Shown here piece by piece: positions 1 through 6,701 of a DNA stretch of 13,484 bases (position 1 is the first letter of the stretch; each line of letters starts with the position of its first letter). This DNA is from Candidatus Omnitrophota bacterium (GTDB lineage: Bacteria > Omnitrophota > Gorgyraeia > Gygaellales > Profunditerraquicolaceae). The translations under genes and the position numbers were made by a program. The stretch lies in contig CAIRWO010000209.1 in assembly GCA_903882345.1 (NCBI GenBank), positions 1 to 13,484 on the forward strand, written 5' to 3'. The notes beneath the pieces were generated by a model, which saw nothing but the letters and a program-made list of their open reading frames with translations, did not search any database and was not told the origin of the DNA.

Positions 1-1113
1 CCCCCACGGATAAAGACGATTTTAAGCCATTTGGGTTTTAAAGTAAAACAGAAAAGTAAGGGTAATTTTAGCGTCGAGCCTCCCGCTTACCGGCAGGACG
101 CAAATTTAGAGATCGATTTGATTGAAGAACTGGCGCGGATCTCCGGTTATGAGCAAATACCCGCGAGCCTGCCGCAGGTTAAGCCGCGATTGATCCCCAG
201 CCCGGAGAGGGAGCTAACCGCTGCAATAAAAAACATGCTTCTTGGCCTGGGCTTGAACGAAGTTATTACTTATAGCCTTGTAGACCGGGAGCTTATGCGC
301 GGTTATTTATACGAAACAGAGCCCGCGGAGGCAGTAGAGATTTTAAATCCTTTAAGCAGAGAACAGGAGATTTTAAGGCCGGTGATCGGGCCGTCTTTAA
401 TCAAATGCGTTGCCCATAACCTTAACCAAAAACAGGATTATGTTAACATTTTTGAAGTCGCCAATATATTTTCCGGTAATAGCCAAGGCTTACCAAGGGA
501 GGAGTTGGTTCTTGGGATTGCCCTCTGCGGAGAAAAGTCTATGCTCCTGGAGCAGGGATTGGTAAAAGAAAAAATGGGGCTTTTACACCTCAAGGGTATT
601 TTAGAAATGGTTTTCCAGCGGCTGGGTGTGGCTGGGTACAGGTCTGTTATTGGTAAGGCCGGTGAGATTTACCTGTATCTTGAGCAGGATAAGCTCTGCT
701 CAATGAGGAAGGTCAGCCGGGAGTTTCTCAATAAGCTCGAGATTAAAAACAAAGATGTATTTGTGGCAGAGGTTTATCTAAAAGAGGTATTTTCTCGCGC
801 AGGCTCAAAAAAGAGATTCCAGGAGCTGCCGCTTTATCCGGGTATTTTACGGGATATCAGCCTTGTCTTAAAGGAAGATATTTTAGCGCAGCAGGTATTG
901 TCGCAAATATGCCAAACCGCCGGGCAGTTATTACAGGAGGCCAGGATAACCGATTACTATAAAGGCAAACAGATCCCCGCGGGTTTACGCAGCCTGACTA
1001 TATCCTGTTTTTACCGTTCCGGGGAACGCACTCTGACTGATGAGGAAATTAATCCTCTGCACAGCCGCGTATTGCAGGAGCTCGTCGATAAATTCAGCGT
1101 GCAAATAAGGTGA
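1..1113 (+). CDS. pheT: Phenylalanyl-tRNA synthetase beta subunit, 3' part (5' end outside window)
   Basis: This is the C-terminal 370 residues of the beta chain of the (alpha-beta)2 enzyme that charges tRNA-Phe in the cytoplasm. The frame is open to base 1 without a start, so the gene begins upstream; whole PheT proteins are about 800 residues. The first ~60 visible residues match the end of the B5 domain (EPPAYRQDANLEIDLIEELA, then RISGYEQIP). The catalytic-like core follows, with NPLSREQEILRP and the FEVANIF strand. The last ~100 residues are the FDX-ACB anticodon-binding domain (LPLYPGILRDISLVL, RSGERTLTDEEIN). It ends in TGA at 1111-1113. No terminator hairpin follows; the 6S RNA promoter begins a few bases later. 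Identity is from family motifs and is secure. Confidence 0.96.
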   Translation, partial: PPRIKTILSHLGFKVKQKSKGNFSVEPPAYRQDANLEIDLIEELARISGYEQIPASLPQVKPRLIPSPERELTAAIKNMLLGLGLNEVITYSLVDRELMRGYLYETEPAEAVEILNPLSREQEILRPVIGPSLIKCVAHNLNQKQDYVNIFEVANIFSGNSQGLPREELVLGIALCGEKSMLLEQGLVKEKMGLLHLKGILEMVFQRLGVAGYRSVIGKAGEIYLYLEQDKLCSMRKVSREFLNKLEIKNKDVFVAEVYLKEVFSRAGSKKRFQELPLYPGILRDISLVLKEDILAQQVLSQICQTAGQLLQEARITDYYKGKQIPAGLRSLTISCFYRSGERTLTDEEINPLHSRVLQELVDKFSVQIR

Positions 1114-1115
1114 CC

Positions 1116-1143
1116 TTGTTTTATTTATAGGATGTGTTATACT
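1116..1143 (+). promoter_or_regulatory. Sigma70-like promoter with extended -10, upstream of 6S RNA
   Basis: The -10 element TATACT (1138-1143) is preceded by TG at 1135-1136, giving an extended -10. A -35-like TTGTTT lies at 1116-1121 with a 16-bp spacer. Predicted transcription would start near 1150, about 24 bases before the outer 6S stem. The promoter starts directly after the pheT stop codon, so 6S RNA has its own transcription start. The match was made by eye. Confidence 0.6.
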
Positions 1144-1149
1144 TTAGTT

Positions 1150-1331
1150 GTCAGAAAACTCGTTCTTTTAAATATCCCTGCCGTGCGCGTTGGGAGCCTG
1201 AATATTATTGAACCAACACTAATATAAAGGGAGCCTATATATCTTGGCGCTTTGGCGCCAGAGGAGGGCACCCACTTGAACCAGTCTGGTTCAATTGATC
1301 AGGCCAACGGCACAGTGCGGGGATTTTTTTT
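1150..1331 (+). ncRNA. ssrS: 6S RNA
   Basis: 6S RNA mimics an open promoter and binds sigma70-RNA polymerase. A closing stem pairs 1174-1181 (ATCCCTGC) with 1317-1324 (GCGGGGAT). It continues with GTGC/GCAC and GTTGG/CCAAC separated by small internal loops. The 3' half carries a perfect 8-bp hairpin with loop GTC, TTGAACCA-GTC-TGGTTCAA (1276-1294). The same TTGAACC...GGTTCAA hairpin lies in the 3' side of the E. coli 6S central bubble. The 5' side has GGGAGCCTGAATATT, like the E. coli CCTGAGCCGATATTT region. A distal hairpin TGGCGC-TTTG-GCGCCA (1245-1260) caps the long arm. A T-run (1324-1331) ends the gene. The 5' end is approximate and set from the promoter; the structured core is 1174-1324. 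Confidence 0.9.
1317..1331 (+). terminator. T-run ending the 6S RNA
   Basis: The 3' strand of the 6S closing stem (GCGGGGAT) runs straight into eight Ts (1324-1331). This resembles an intrinsic terminator, although the stem is closed over ~135 bases rather than by a local hairpin. The rarA start lies only six bases further on. Any transcription of rarA from the 6S promoter must therefore read through this site. Confidence 0.45.
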
Positions 1332-1337
1332 ATCACT

Positions 1338-2642
1338 ATGGATTTCTTTGAAGGTAATAAAAATATAGATTTAAAAAGCCAACCTCTGGCCGTGCGTATG
1401 CGGCCGTCCAATTTAGATGAGTTTGTCGGTCAGGGCCATATTTTGGGTAAAGGCAAGCTTTTAAGGCGGGCCATCGAAGCAGACCGTTTAAGCTCACTTA
1501 TACTTTATGGGCCTCCTGGCGTCGGAAAGACCTCCCTGGCATGGTGCATTGCCAACATCACAAAAACAAATTATATCGCCATAAACGCGACTACCTCTAA
1601 CGTTGAAGAGTTGAGGAAAGTTATTGCCGCTGCCAAATATAAGAAATCCTCTTCCGGGTCCAAAAGCATACTTTTTGTTGATGAAATACACCGTTTTAAT
1701 AAGGCCCAGCAGGATGTGTTGCTGCCGGACATTGAAGACGGCAATCCGGTTTTGATCGGCGCGACCGTACACAATCCTTATTTTTACCTGACCGCGCCCC
1801 TTTTGTCGCGCTCCATGGTCCTGGAGTTAAAATCTTTGACCAGCGAAGAAATTCTCAGTATACTATTATTAGCATTAAAGGATAAAACCCGCGGTTTGGG
1901 TAATATTAAGGTAAAGCTTGATAAAAAGGCTTTGGCTTTTTTAGCCCGGGCTTCTGAAGGCGATGCCCGCCGGGCGCTTACTGCCTTGGAAGTGGGCGTG
2001 TTGACCACGCCGGCTGCCAAAAACGGCTGGATAAATTTTAGCCTGGAAGTGGCTTCCGAGTCGATCCAGAAAAAAGCGGTTATCTATGACCGCGATGAAG
2101 ACGGCCACTATGATACGGCATCGGCATTTATAAAATCAATGCGCGGTTCAGATCCGGACGCTGCCATATACTGGATGGCAAAGATGCTCTATGCCGGGGA
2201 AGACCCGCGTTTTATCGCCCGCAGGATCTGCATCTGCGCCGCAGAAGACGTGGGCAATGCCGATCCCCTGGCGCTTGTTTTGGCAAACGCGGCGCTGGAA
2301 GTCGCGGAATTTGTCGGCATGCCGGAAGCAAAAATCCCTTTAGCGCAAGCAGCGATCTATGTTGCTTGTGCTGCCAAGTCCAATGCTTCCTATAAAGCAA
2401 TCTCCGCGGCTTACGCAGACATCGAGAAAGAGCGGGTACAGGAGGTCCCCGACCATCTTAAAGACGCATCTTATTCGGGGGCAGAAAAATTAGGCCATGG
2501 TAAAGGCTATAAATATGCCCATGATTACGCAGGGCATTATGTAAAACAGGATTACACGCGGGGAAAAGTTAAGTATTATGAGCCTACGGATTCAGGCCAT
2601 GAGGCAAAGATCAAACAACGGCTGGAGAAATTGAAGAAATGA
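1338..2642 (+). CDS. rarA: Replication-associated recombination protein A (RarA/MgsA AAA+ ATPase)
   Basis: A cytoplasmic AAA+ ATPase of the clamp-loader group that acts at stalled replication forks. At 434 aa it has the usual family length. The N-terminus (PLAVRMRPSNLDEFVGQ) is typical, which supports the ATG at 1338. Walker A is GPPGVGKT (58-65) and Walker B with its extension is FVDEIHRFNKAQQD (from 113). Sensor 1 reads GATVHNP where most relatives have GATTENP, then LLSR (155-158). Sensor 2 is EGDARRAL. The C-terminal half holds the RarA tetramerisation block (DPDAAIYWMAKML, GEDPRFIARR, EDVGNADP, IPLAQAAIYVA) and ends KVKYYEPTDSGHEAKI. There is no normally spaced ribosome site. The nearest purine run (GGGGA, 1319-1323) is 14 bases away and lies inside the 6S stem. 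The stop overlaps the next start (ATGA). Confidence 0.96.
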   Translation: MDFFEGNKNIDLKSQPLAVRMRPSNLDEFVGQGHILGKGKLLRRAIEADRLSSLILYGPPGVGKTSLAWCIANITKTNYIAINATTSNVEELRKVIAAAKYKKSSSGSKSILFVDEIHRFNKAQQDVLLPDIEDGNPVLIGATVHNPYFYLTAPLLSRSMVLELKSLTSEEILSILLLALKDKTRGLGNIKVKLDKKALAFLARASEGDARRALTALEVGVLTTPAAKNGWINFSLEVASESIQKKAVIYDRDEDGHYDTASAFIKSMRGSDPDAAIYWMAKMLYAGEDPRFIARRICICAAEDVGNADPLALVLANAALEVAEFVGMPEAKIPLAQAAIYVACAAKSNASYKAISAAYADIEKERVQEVPDHLKDASYSGAEKLGHGKGYKYAHDYAGHYVKQDYTRGKVKYYEPTDSGHEAKIKQRLEKLKK

Positions 2643-3292
2643 TCATTAGCGAACAAAAACCATTCCAAGAAATATTAGATGCCTTAAAAGACTATAATAA
2701 GATTTTTATTATCGGCTGCGGCGACTGCGCTACTGCCTGTAAGACCGGCGGCAAAGAAGAGCTTGCCAAAATCTGGCAGGACCTGGAAGCCGGCGGCAAG
2801 ACCGTCCTTGGCTCGGCGATCCCGGAATCGGTTTGCATTGCCAGCCAGATAAAAACCGAACTGGCAAAAAATATTAAGGTATTAAAGGAGGCGGAAGCGA
2901 TTTTGGTTATGTCCTGCGGCCTGGGTACACAGTCGGTAAAAGACAACGACAGGATCGGCCTGGCAGTGATTGCCGGCTGTAACAGCCTTTGTGGGGCGGT
3001 AATGGACAGCCAGGGTAATTTTTTGGAAAAATGTTCGATGTGCGCAGAATGCGTCTTAAACGTAACCGGCGGCATCTGCCCGGTTACGCTCTGTTCAAAG
3101 TCTTTATTGCACGGCCCTTGCGGCGGCATGGATAAGGGCAAGTGCGAAGTTGATAAGGAACGCGACTGCGCATGGGTATTGATTTACCGGGAACTGGAAA
3201 AAAGAAATAAACTCCGGGATTTTAAAAAAATTAAACAACCCAGGGACCATAGCAAAACAGTAAAACCGCGCAAGGTATTAATTGCAAAATGA
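2639..3292 (+). CDS. metV: MetV-like methylene-THF reductase C-terminal-family protein
   Basis: 217 aa, cysteine-rich (15 Cys), and similar throughout to MetV. MetV is the small zinc/Fe-S partner of MetF in the methylenetetrahydrofolate reductase of acetogens (the MTHFR C-terminal family). The N-terminus has a Rossmann-like strand and a Cys motif, GCGDCATAC (Cys 27, 30, 34). A second region carries Cys 93, 114 and 118. The C-terminal signature is CSMCAECVL...TGGICPVTLCSKSLLHGPCGG...GKCEV...DCAW (Cys 132-177). The family links it to reduction of methylene-THF to methyl-THF, in the Wood-Ljungdahl methyl branch or methionine supply. No metF catalytic subunit lies in the window, so the partner is encoded elsewhere or the role differs. 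It overlaps rarA and the downstream scaffold gene by 4 bp each, which implies translational coupling. The gene symbol is by similarity only. Confidence 0.82.
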   Translation: MIISEQKPFQEILDALKDYNKIFIIGCGDCATACKTGGKEELAKIWQDLEAGGKTVLGSAIPESVCIASQIKTELAKNIKVLKEAEAILVMSCGLGTQSVKDNDRIGLAVIAGCNSLCGAVMDSQGNFLEKCSMCAECVLNVTGGICPVTLCSKSLLHGPCGGMDKGKCEVDKERDCAWVLIYRELEKRNKLRDFKKIKQPRDHSKTVKPRKVLIAK

Positions 3293-3675
3293 GCGAACAG
3301 GTATATTCGGATAAAGTAATGGACCACTTCTTAAATCCCCGCAATGTCGGAGAGATCCCCGATGCCAGCGGCATCGGCAGCGTAGGCAATCCCATATGCG
3401 GGGACGTGATGAAAATGTTTATTAAAGTAGAAAACGGCGTGATTATCGACGCCAGGTTTAAGACGTACGGCTGCGGCGCGGCTATTGCCACAAGCTCAAT
3501 GGTTACGGAGATGGTAAAAGGTAAGAGCGTTGATGATGCGCTGAAGATCTCCAATAAGGCCGTGGCTGATGCGCTGGGAGGGCTTCCCGCGGTTAAACTG
3601 CATTGTTCGGTTTTGGCCGAAGAGGCCCTGAAGTCGGCAATCGAAGATTACCGCCAGAAACAGGCGAAAAGTTAG
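3289..3675 (+). CDS. NifU/IscU-type Fe-S cluster scaffold protein
   Basis: 128 aa, the length of IscU or the N-terminal domain of NifU. Such proteins assemble [2Fe-2S]/[4Fe-4S] clusters on three cysteines and pass them to apo-proteins. All ligands are visible: GNPICGD (Cys37, Asp39), YGCGAAIATSS (Cys62) and LHCSVLAEEAL (His105, Cys106). The N-terminus YSDKVMDHFLNPRNVG is canonical. No cysteine desulfurase (nifS/iscS) lies beside it here, unlike most isc/nif loci. It sits between metV-like and fau genes, overlapping metV by 4 bp, and fau starts 2 bp after its stop. One possible client is the cysteine-rich MetV-like protein (inference). Confidence 0.92.
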   Translation: MSEQVYSDKVMDHFLNPRNVGEIPDASGIGSVGNPICGDVMKMFIKVENGVIIDARFKTYGCGAAIATSSMVTEMVKGKSVDDALKISNKAVADALGGLPAVKLHCSVLAEEALKSAIEDYRQKQAKS

Positions 3676-3677
3676 AA

Positions 3678-4250
3678 ATGCGCGAAAAAAGTTCTCTTTT
3701 TGCAGGGTTGACAAAACAGCCAATACGTAGTAAAATTCTCTTGAGACTAAAAACACAGAAGGAGGAAGACCGAGACAGAAAAAGCAGCTTGATAAAGCAA
3801 AAGCTGTTTAGGACTTTGGTTTTTAGAAAGGCAAAAGTAGTGATGTTTTTTATCTCGTTTGGTGGCGAGGTTGATACTAGAGAAATGATAAAGAAGGCTA
3901 TAGCGTCAGGTAAGACGGTCGCGGTTCCCGTATGTAGTAAGAACAGGGCAATGAGGCCCAGCATCCTTCAGGAGAAGGCAAAGCTGGTCCGGGGCCTTTA
4001 CGAAATATACGAACCCGCGATTAAAAAATTTGTGAAATTAGAAGATTTAGACCTTGTAATCGTGCCGGGTATTGCTTTCGATAAGAAAGGCAGCCGTTTG
4101 GGCCGCGGTAAAGGGTACTATGATACTTTTTTACATAAACTAAAACCTTATAAAACCGCTTCCATCGGCCTGGCATTCGATTTCCAAATCTTACCTTTCA
4201 TACCCACCACCTGCGAAGATAAAGAAGTTGAAAAAGTTATCTTTGCCTGA
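3678..4250 (+). CDS. fau: 5-formyltetrahydrofolate cyclo-ligase (methenyl-THF synthetase)
   Basis: Converts 5-formyl-THF to 5,10-methenyl-THF with ATP, returning a stored folate form to the one-carbon pool. The frame is open further upstream, inside the scaffold gene. ATG 3678 gives 190 aa, the family norm, and keeps the conserved N-terminal helix (RSKILLRLKTQKEEDR). Diagnostic blocks are KAKVVMFFISFGGEVDTREM, then DLVIVPGIAFD, then the nucleotide/folate motif GSRLGRGKGYYD (138-149). The ribosome site is weak (GAAAAG). The first ~70 codons look like intergenic DNA and contain a strong promoter-like sequence (3708-3736). The gene is called ygfA in E. coli, where it lies just downstream of the 6S RNA gene. 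Here it lies about 2.35 kb downstream of 6S. Confidence 0.92.
   Translation: MREKSSLFAGLTKQPIRSKILLRLKTQKEEDRDRKSSLIKQKLFRTLVFRKAKVVMFFISFGGEVDTREMIKKAIASGKTVAVPVCSKNRAMRPSILQEKAKLVRGLYEIYEPAIKKFVKLEDLDLVIVPGIAFDKKGSRLGRGKGYYDTFLHKLKPYKTASIGLAFDFQILPFIPTTCEDKEVEKVIFA
3708..3736 (+). promoter_or_regulatory. Consensus-like sigma70 promoter within the 5' end of fau
   Basis: TTGACA (3708-3713), an exact 17-bp spacer and TAAAAT (3731-3736) make a near-perfect sigma70 promoter. It predicts a transcript starting near 3743. It lies 30 bp inside the fau frame, so such a transcript would lack the fau start and could serve rny-ymdB downstream. An SD-like AAGGAGGA (3759-3766) follows but has no start codon at the right distance; it simply encodes Lys-Glu-Glu. 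The match is seen in sequence; function is inferred. Confidence 0.45.
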
Positions 4251-4296
4251 TTTTTCCATTAACTAAAAAGCAGCAAAAAAAGCATTTGATTGTTGT

Positions 4297-4345
4297 TTAA
4301 CCCAGATCTTGTTTCTTTGTAACCTTTGGGCTTAAGACAGGAGGT
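4297..4345 (+). promoter_or_regulatory. rny leader: imperfect hairpin followed by strong Shine-Dalgarno
   Basis: The 105-bp gap 4251-4355 is the second largest in the window. TTAACCCAGA (4297-4306) can pair with TTTGGGCTTAA (4325-4335) to give 4 + 6 bp with one bulged C and an 18-base loop. The stem ends four bases before AGGAGGT (4339-4345), which is 10 bases from the rny ATG. I see no convincing -35/-10 pair in this gap and no terminator after fau. Confidence 0.4.
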
Positions 4346-4355
4346 TGATTAAAAA

Positions 4356-5909
4356 ATGTTGAATATAATTTTGTTTTTTGTTATTGGGGTAGCGGCGCTT
4401 GCCGCCGGATATATATTAAGGAAGCAGATAGCCGAAAAAAAGACAGGCGATGCCGAAACAAAGGCAGGGCAGATTTTAGAACAGGCTAAAAAAGAAGCTC
4501 AAGGATTGCGGCGTGAGGCGGAACTAGAGGCAAAAGACCTGCTTTACCGTATGCGCCAGGACTTTGAACGCCAGACGCAGGATAGGCGCCAGGAGATTGT
4601 CAATCTCGAGAAGCGTTTGACCCAAAAAGAAGAGAACATTGACCGCAGGCTGAACCTCTTGGAAGGTAAGGAAAAAGATATCGAGGCAAAACAGCATAAT
4701 CTGCAAAAACAGGAAGACGGGCTAAAGGCAAAAGATGCCCAGCTGAATTCGTTGATCGCCGAAGAGAAGGAAAGGCTGCAGAAGATCTCTTCGCTTTCTG
4801 CAGAGGAGGCAAAACAGATCCTGCTCAGCCGCTTAAACGACGAGCTTAACGTCGAGAAGGCAGTAGTAATTAAAAGACAGGAAGAGGAACTGCGCGCCGT
4901 CGCAGATAAAAAGGCAAGAGAAATTATTAGCCTGGCGATCCAGCGCTGCGCTGCGGAACACACGGTAGAGTCTACGGTAAGCGTGGTCAATCTGCCCAGC
5001 GATGAAATGAAGGGCAGGGTTATCGGAAGGGAAGGTAGGAATATCCGCGCGTTTGAAATGGCAACTGGGGTAGACGTAATTATTGACGATACTCCCGAGG
5101 CAGTCAGCCTTTCCTGTTTTGATACGGTGCGCCGGGAGGTTGCGCGGATAAGCTTGGAAAAGCTTATCAGTGACGGCAGGATCCATCCGGGCAGGATCGA
5201 AGAAGTAGTTGAGAAGGCAAAGAAGGAGATGGACGATAAGATCCGCGAGGAAGGAGAACGCGCGGGCTTTGATGCCGGCGTTGACGGGTTACACCCGGAG
5301 ATAATAAAATTATTGGGCCGTTTGAAATACCGCACCAGCTTCGGCCAGAATGCCCTGCAACATTCAAAAGAAGTCTCTTATCTTTTGGGCGTGATGGCTT
5401 CGGAGCTCGGCCTGGATGCCAAACTTGCGCGCAGGATCGGCCTGTTGCATGATATCGGCAAGGCCGTTGATCATCAGGTAGAGGGCACGCACGCAAAACT
5501 CGGCGCGGACCTTGCGAAAAAATATAACGAAGCGACGGAAGTTATTGCGGCAATCGAGGCGCATCATGAAGAGGCAGAGCCTAAGAGTTTTTATGCGGTG
5601 TTGGCGGTTGCCGCTGATGCAATAAGCGCTGCCCGGCCAGGGGCAAGGCGGGAGACGCTGGAGACATACATAAAGCGCCTGGATAAACTGGAATCGATTG
5701 CCAATGTCTTTAAGGGCGTGGAAAAGTCTTTTGCCATCCAGGCAGGACGCGAGATCCGCGTAATCGTGCAGCCGGAAAAGATCTCCGATTCCGATGCGGT
5801 TAATCTTTCACGCGAGATCCGTAAAAAAATTGAGGAAGGCATGGAGTATCCCGGCCAGATCAAGGTAACGGTGATACGCGAAACCAGGGCGATTGAGTAC
5901 GCAAAATGA
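4356..5909 (+). CDS. rny: Ribonuclease Y
   Basis: A membrane-anchored endoribonuclease that starts mRNA decay in many bacteria lacking RNase E. At 517 aa it has the family length. Domains in order: an N-terminal membrane helix (residues ~3-20, IILFFVIGVAALAAGYI); a long charged coiled coil (~30-195); a KH RNA-binding domain with GRVIGREGRNIRAFEMATGV (GxxG at 224-227) and DDTPEAVSLSCFD; then an HD hydrolase domain. HD metal-ligand candidates are His336, His365-Asp366 (LLHDIGKA), His403/404 (EAHHEE) and Asp421 (DAISAARPGARRE). The C-terminal domain ends GQIKVTVIRETRAIEYAK. The start has a full AGGAGGT site 10 bases upstream. Its TGA overlaps the ymdB ATG by 4 bp, an rny-ymdB pairing known in many bacteria. 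Confidence 0.97.
   Translation: MLNIILFFVIGVAALAAGYILRKQIAEKKTGDAETKAGQILEQAKKEAQGLRREAELEAKDLLYRMRQDFERQTQDRRQEIVNLEKRLTQKEENIDRRLNLLEGKEKDIEAKQHNLQKQEDGLKAKDAQLNSLIAEEKERLQKISSLSAEEAKQILLSRLNDELNVEKAVVIKRQEEELRAVADKKAREIISLAIQRCAAEHTVESTVSVVNLPSDEMKGRVIGREGRNIRAFEMATGVDVIIDDTPEAVSLSCFDTVRREVARISLEKLISDGRIHPGRIEEVVEKAKKEMDDKIREEGERAGFDAGVDGLHPEIIKLLGRLKYRTSFGQNALQHSKEVSYLLGVMASELGLDAKLARRIGLLHDIGKAVDHQVEGTHAKLGADLAKKYNEATEVIAAIEAHHEEAEPKSFYAVLAVAADAISAARPGARRETLETYIKRLDKLESIANVFKGVEKSFAIQAGREIRVIVQPEKISDSDAVNLSREIRKKIEEGMEYPGQIKVTVIRETRAIEYAK
5147..5168 (+). repeat. Perfect 9-bp hairpin with GNRA-type loop inside rny
   Basis: GATAAGCTT (5147-5155) and AAGCTTATC (5160-5168) are exact reverse complements around the loop GGAA, a GNRA-type tetraloop. 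The stretch encodes conserved RNase Y residues (RISLEKLISDG), so the hairpin may be incidental. Confidence 0.4.
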
Positions 5910-6691
5910 AGATCCTGTTTATCGGCGATATCGTAGGTAGTCCGGGAAGGGAAGCGGTAAAAAAATTACTGCCGCAGTTAAGGCAGGAGTTTAAATTAGA
6001 TTTTGTGATAGCCAACGCGGAAAACGCTGCCGGCGGCTCGGGGATAACCAGCCGGGTTGCCAATGAATTGTTCGACGCGGGCGTCTGCGTGCTTACTTCC
6101 GGGGACCATATCTGGAAAAAAAGCGAAATCTTTGAGATAATAAATGAGGATAAGCGGATTTTAAGGCCAGTGAATTTTCCCAGCGGTGCCCCCGGCCGCG
6201 GCGGGGAGGTGTTTCAGGCAGAAAGCGGCATAAAGGTAGGCGTGATCAATGTGCAGGGCAGGGTATTTATGGAAGCCTTGGATTCTCCGTTTAAAACCGC
6301 CCTAAACGCACAAGAAAATTTATCCAAAGAGACAAAGATAATTATTGTGGATATTCATGCCGAAGCCACTTCGGAGAAGGTCGCGCTTGGCTGGTATCTT
6401 GACGGTAAGGTATCCGCGGTTCTCGGCACACATACGCATATCCAGACCGCAGATGAGAAAATTCTTCCTCAGGGGACAGCTTATATAACAGACGCCGGTA
6501 TGACCGGCCCTTATGATTCGGTGATCGGAAGAAAAATCGAGGATGTATTAGAGCGGTTTTTGACTTCCGTGCCGGTAAGGTTTGCCGTGGCAGAGGAAAA
6601 TATACAGTTACATGGGGTAGTTTTGGATATAGATGAAAATACCGGCAAAGCAAGGTCGATCGTAAGAGTACAGAAAAAACTCAATGAATAA
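5906..6691 (+). CDS. ymdB: YmdB-family metallophosphoesterase (TIGR00282 type)
   Basis: 261 aa, the family length. YmdB is a dinuclear metal phosphodiesterase that cleaves 2',3'-cyclic nucleotides and affects late developmental programmes in Bacillus. It is cytoplasmic and often encoded right after rny, as here (4-bp overlap). Metal-site motifs are MKILFIGDIVGSPGR (Asp8), ANAENAAGGSGI (Glu39, Asn40), SGDHIW (Asp67, His68), VDIHAEATSEK (His151) and GTHTHIQTADE (His176, His178). The family's usual GNH motif reads GDH here, so the expected Asn ligand at position 67 is Asp. The C-terminus has the conserved YITDAGMTGPYDSVIG block. The gene is probably an active phosphoesterase; its substrate in this organism is unknown. 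Confidence 0.92.
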   Translation: MKILFIGDIVGSPGREAVKKLLPQLRQEFKLDFVIANAENAAGGSGITSRVANELFDAGVCVLTSGDHIWKKSEIFEIINEDKRILRPVNFPSGAPGRGGEVFQAESGIKVGVINVQGRVFMEALDSPFKTALNAQENLSKETKIIIVDIHAEATSEKVALGWYLDGKVSAVLGTHTHIQTADEKILPQGTAYITDAGMTGPYDSVIGRKIEDVLERFLTSVPVRFAVAEENIQLHGVVLDIDENTGKARSIVRVQKKLNE

Positions 6692-6701
6692 ATTTTAAAA
6701 C

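Noticed and set aside
1192..1236. Direct repeat GGGAGCCT (1192 and 1229) as a possible regulatory or attachment site
   Set aside because: Both copies fall inside the 6S RNA fold and are explained by paired arms of that structure.
3061..3088. 9-bp inverted repeat CGTAACCGG/CCGGTTACG with a 10-base loop in metV
   Set aside because: There is no T-run and it lies in the middle of the conserved TGGICPVT coding motif. One such stem is expected by chance at this length.
2692..3141. 149-codon minus-strand open frame opposite metV
   Set aside because: Composition mirrors the sense gene, there are no family motifs, and it lies wholly inside a well supported coding region.
3603..3677. Upstream 25-codon extension of fau inside the scaffold gene
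   Set aside because: It overlaps the end of the scaffold gene in another frame and adds residues not found in the cyclo-ligase family. ATG 3678 gives the normal 190 aa.
3759..3766. AAGGAGGA as a ribosome site for an internal start in fau
   Set aside because: No ATG, GTG or TTG lies 4-12 bases downstream in any frame; the bases encode Lys-Glu-Glu of the conserved N-terminal helix.
4544..5335. 263-codon open frame on the minus strand opposite rny
   Set aside because: It is antisense to the coiled-coil, KH and HD-region codons of a clear RNase Y gene. It is very Ser/Arg/Phe-rich, has no recognisable motif and no ribosome site; a shadow of biased codons.
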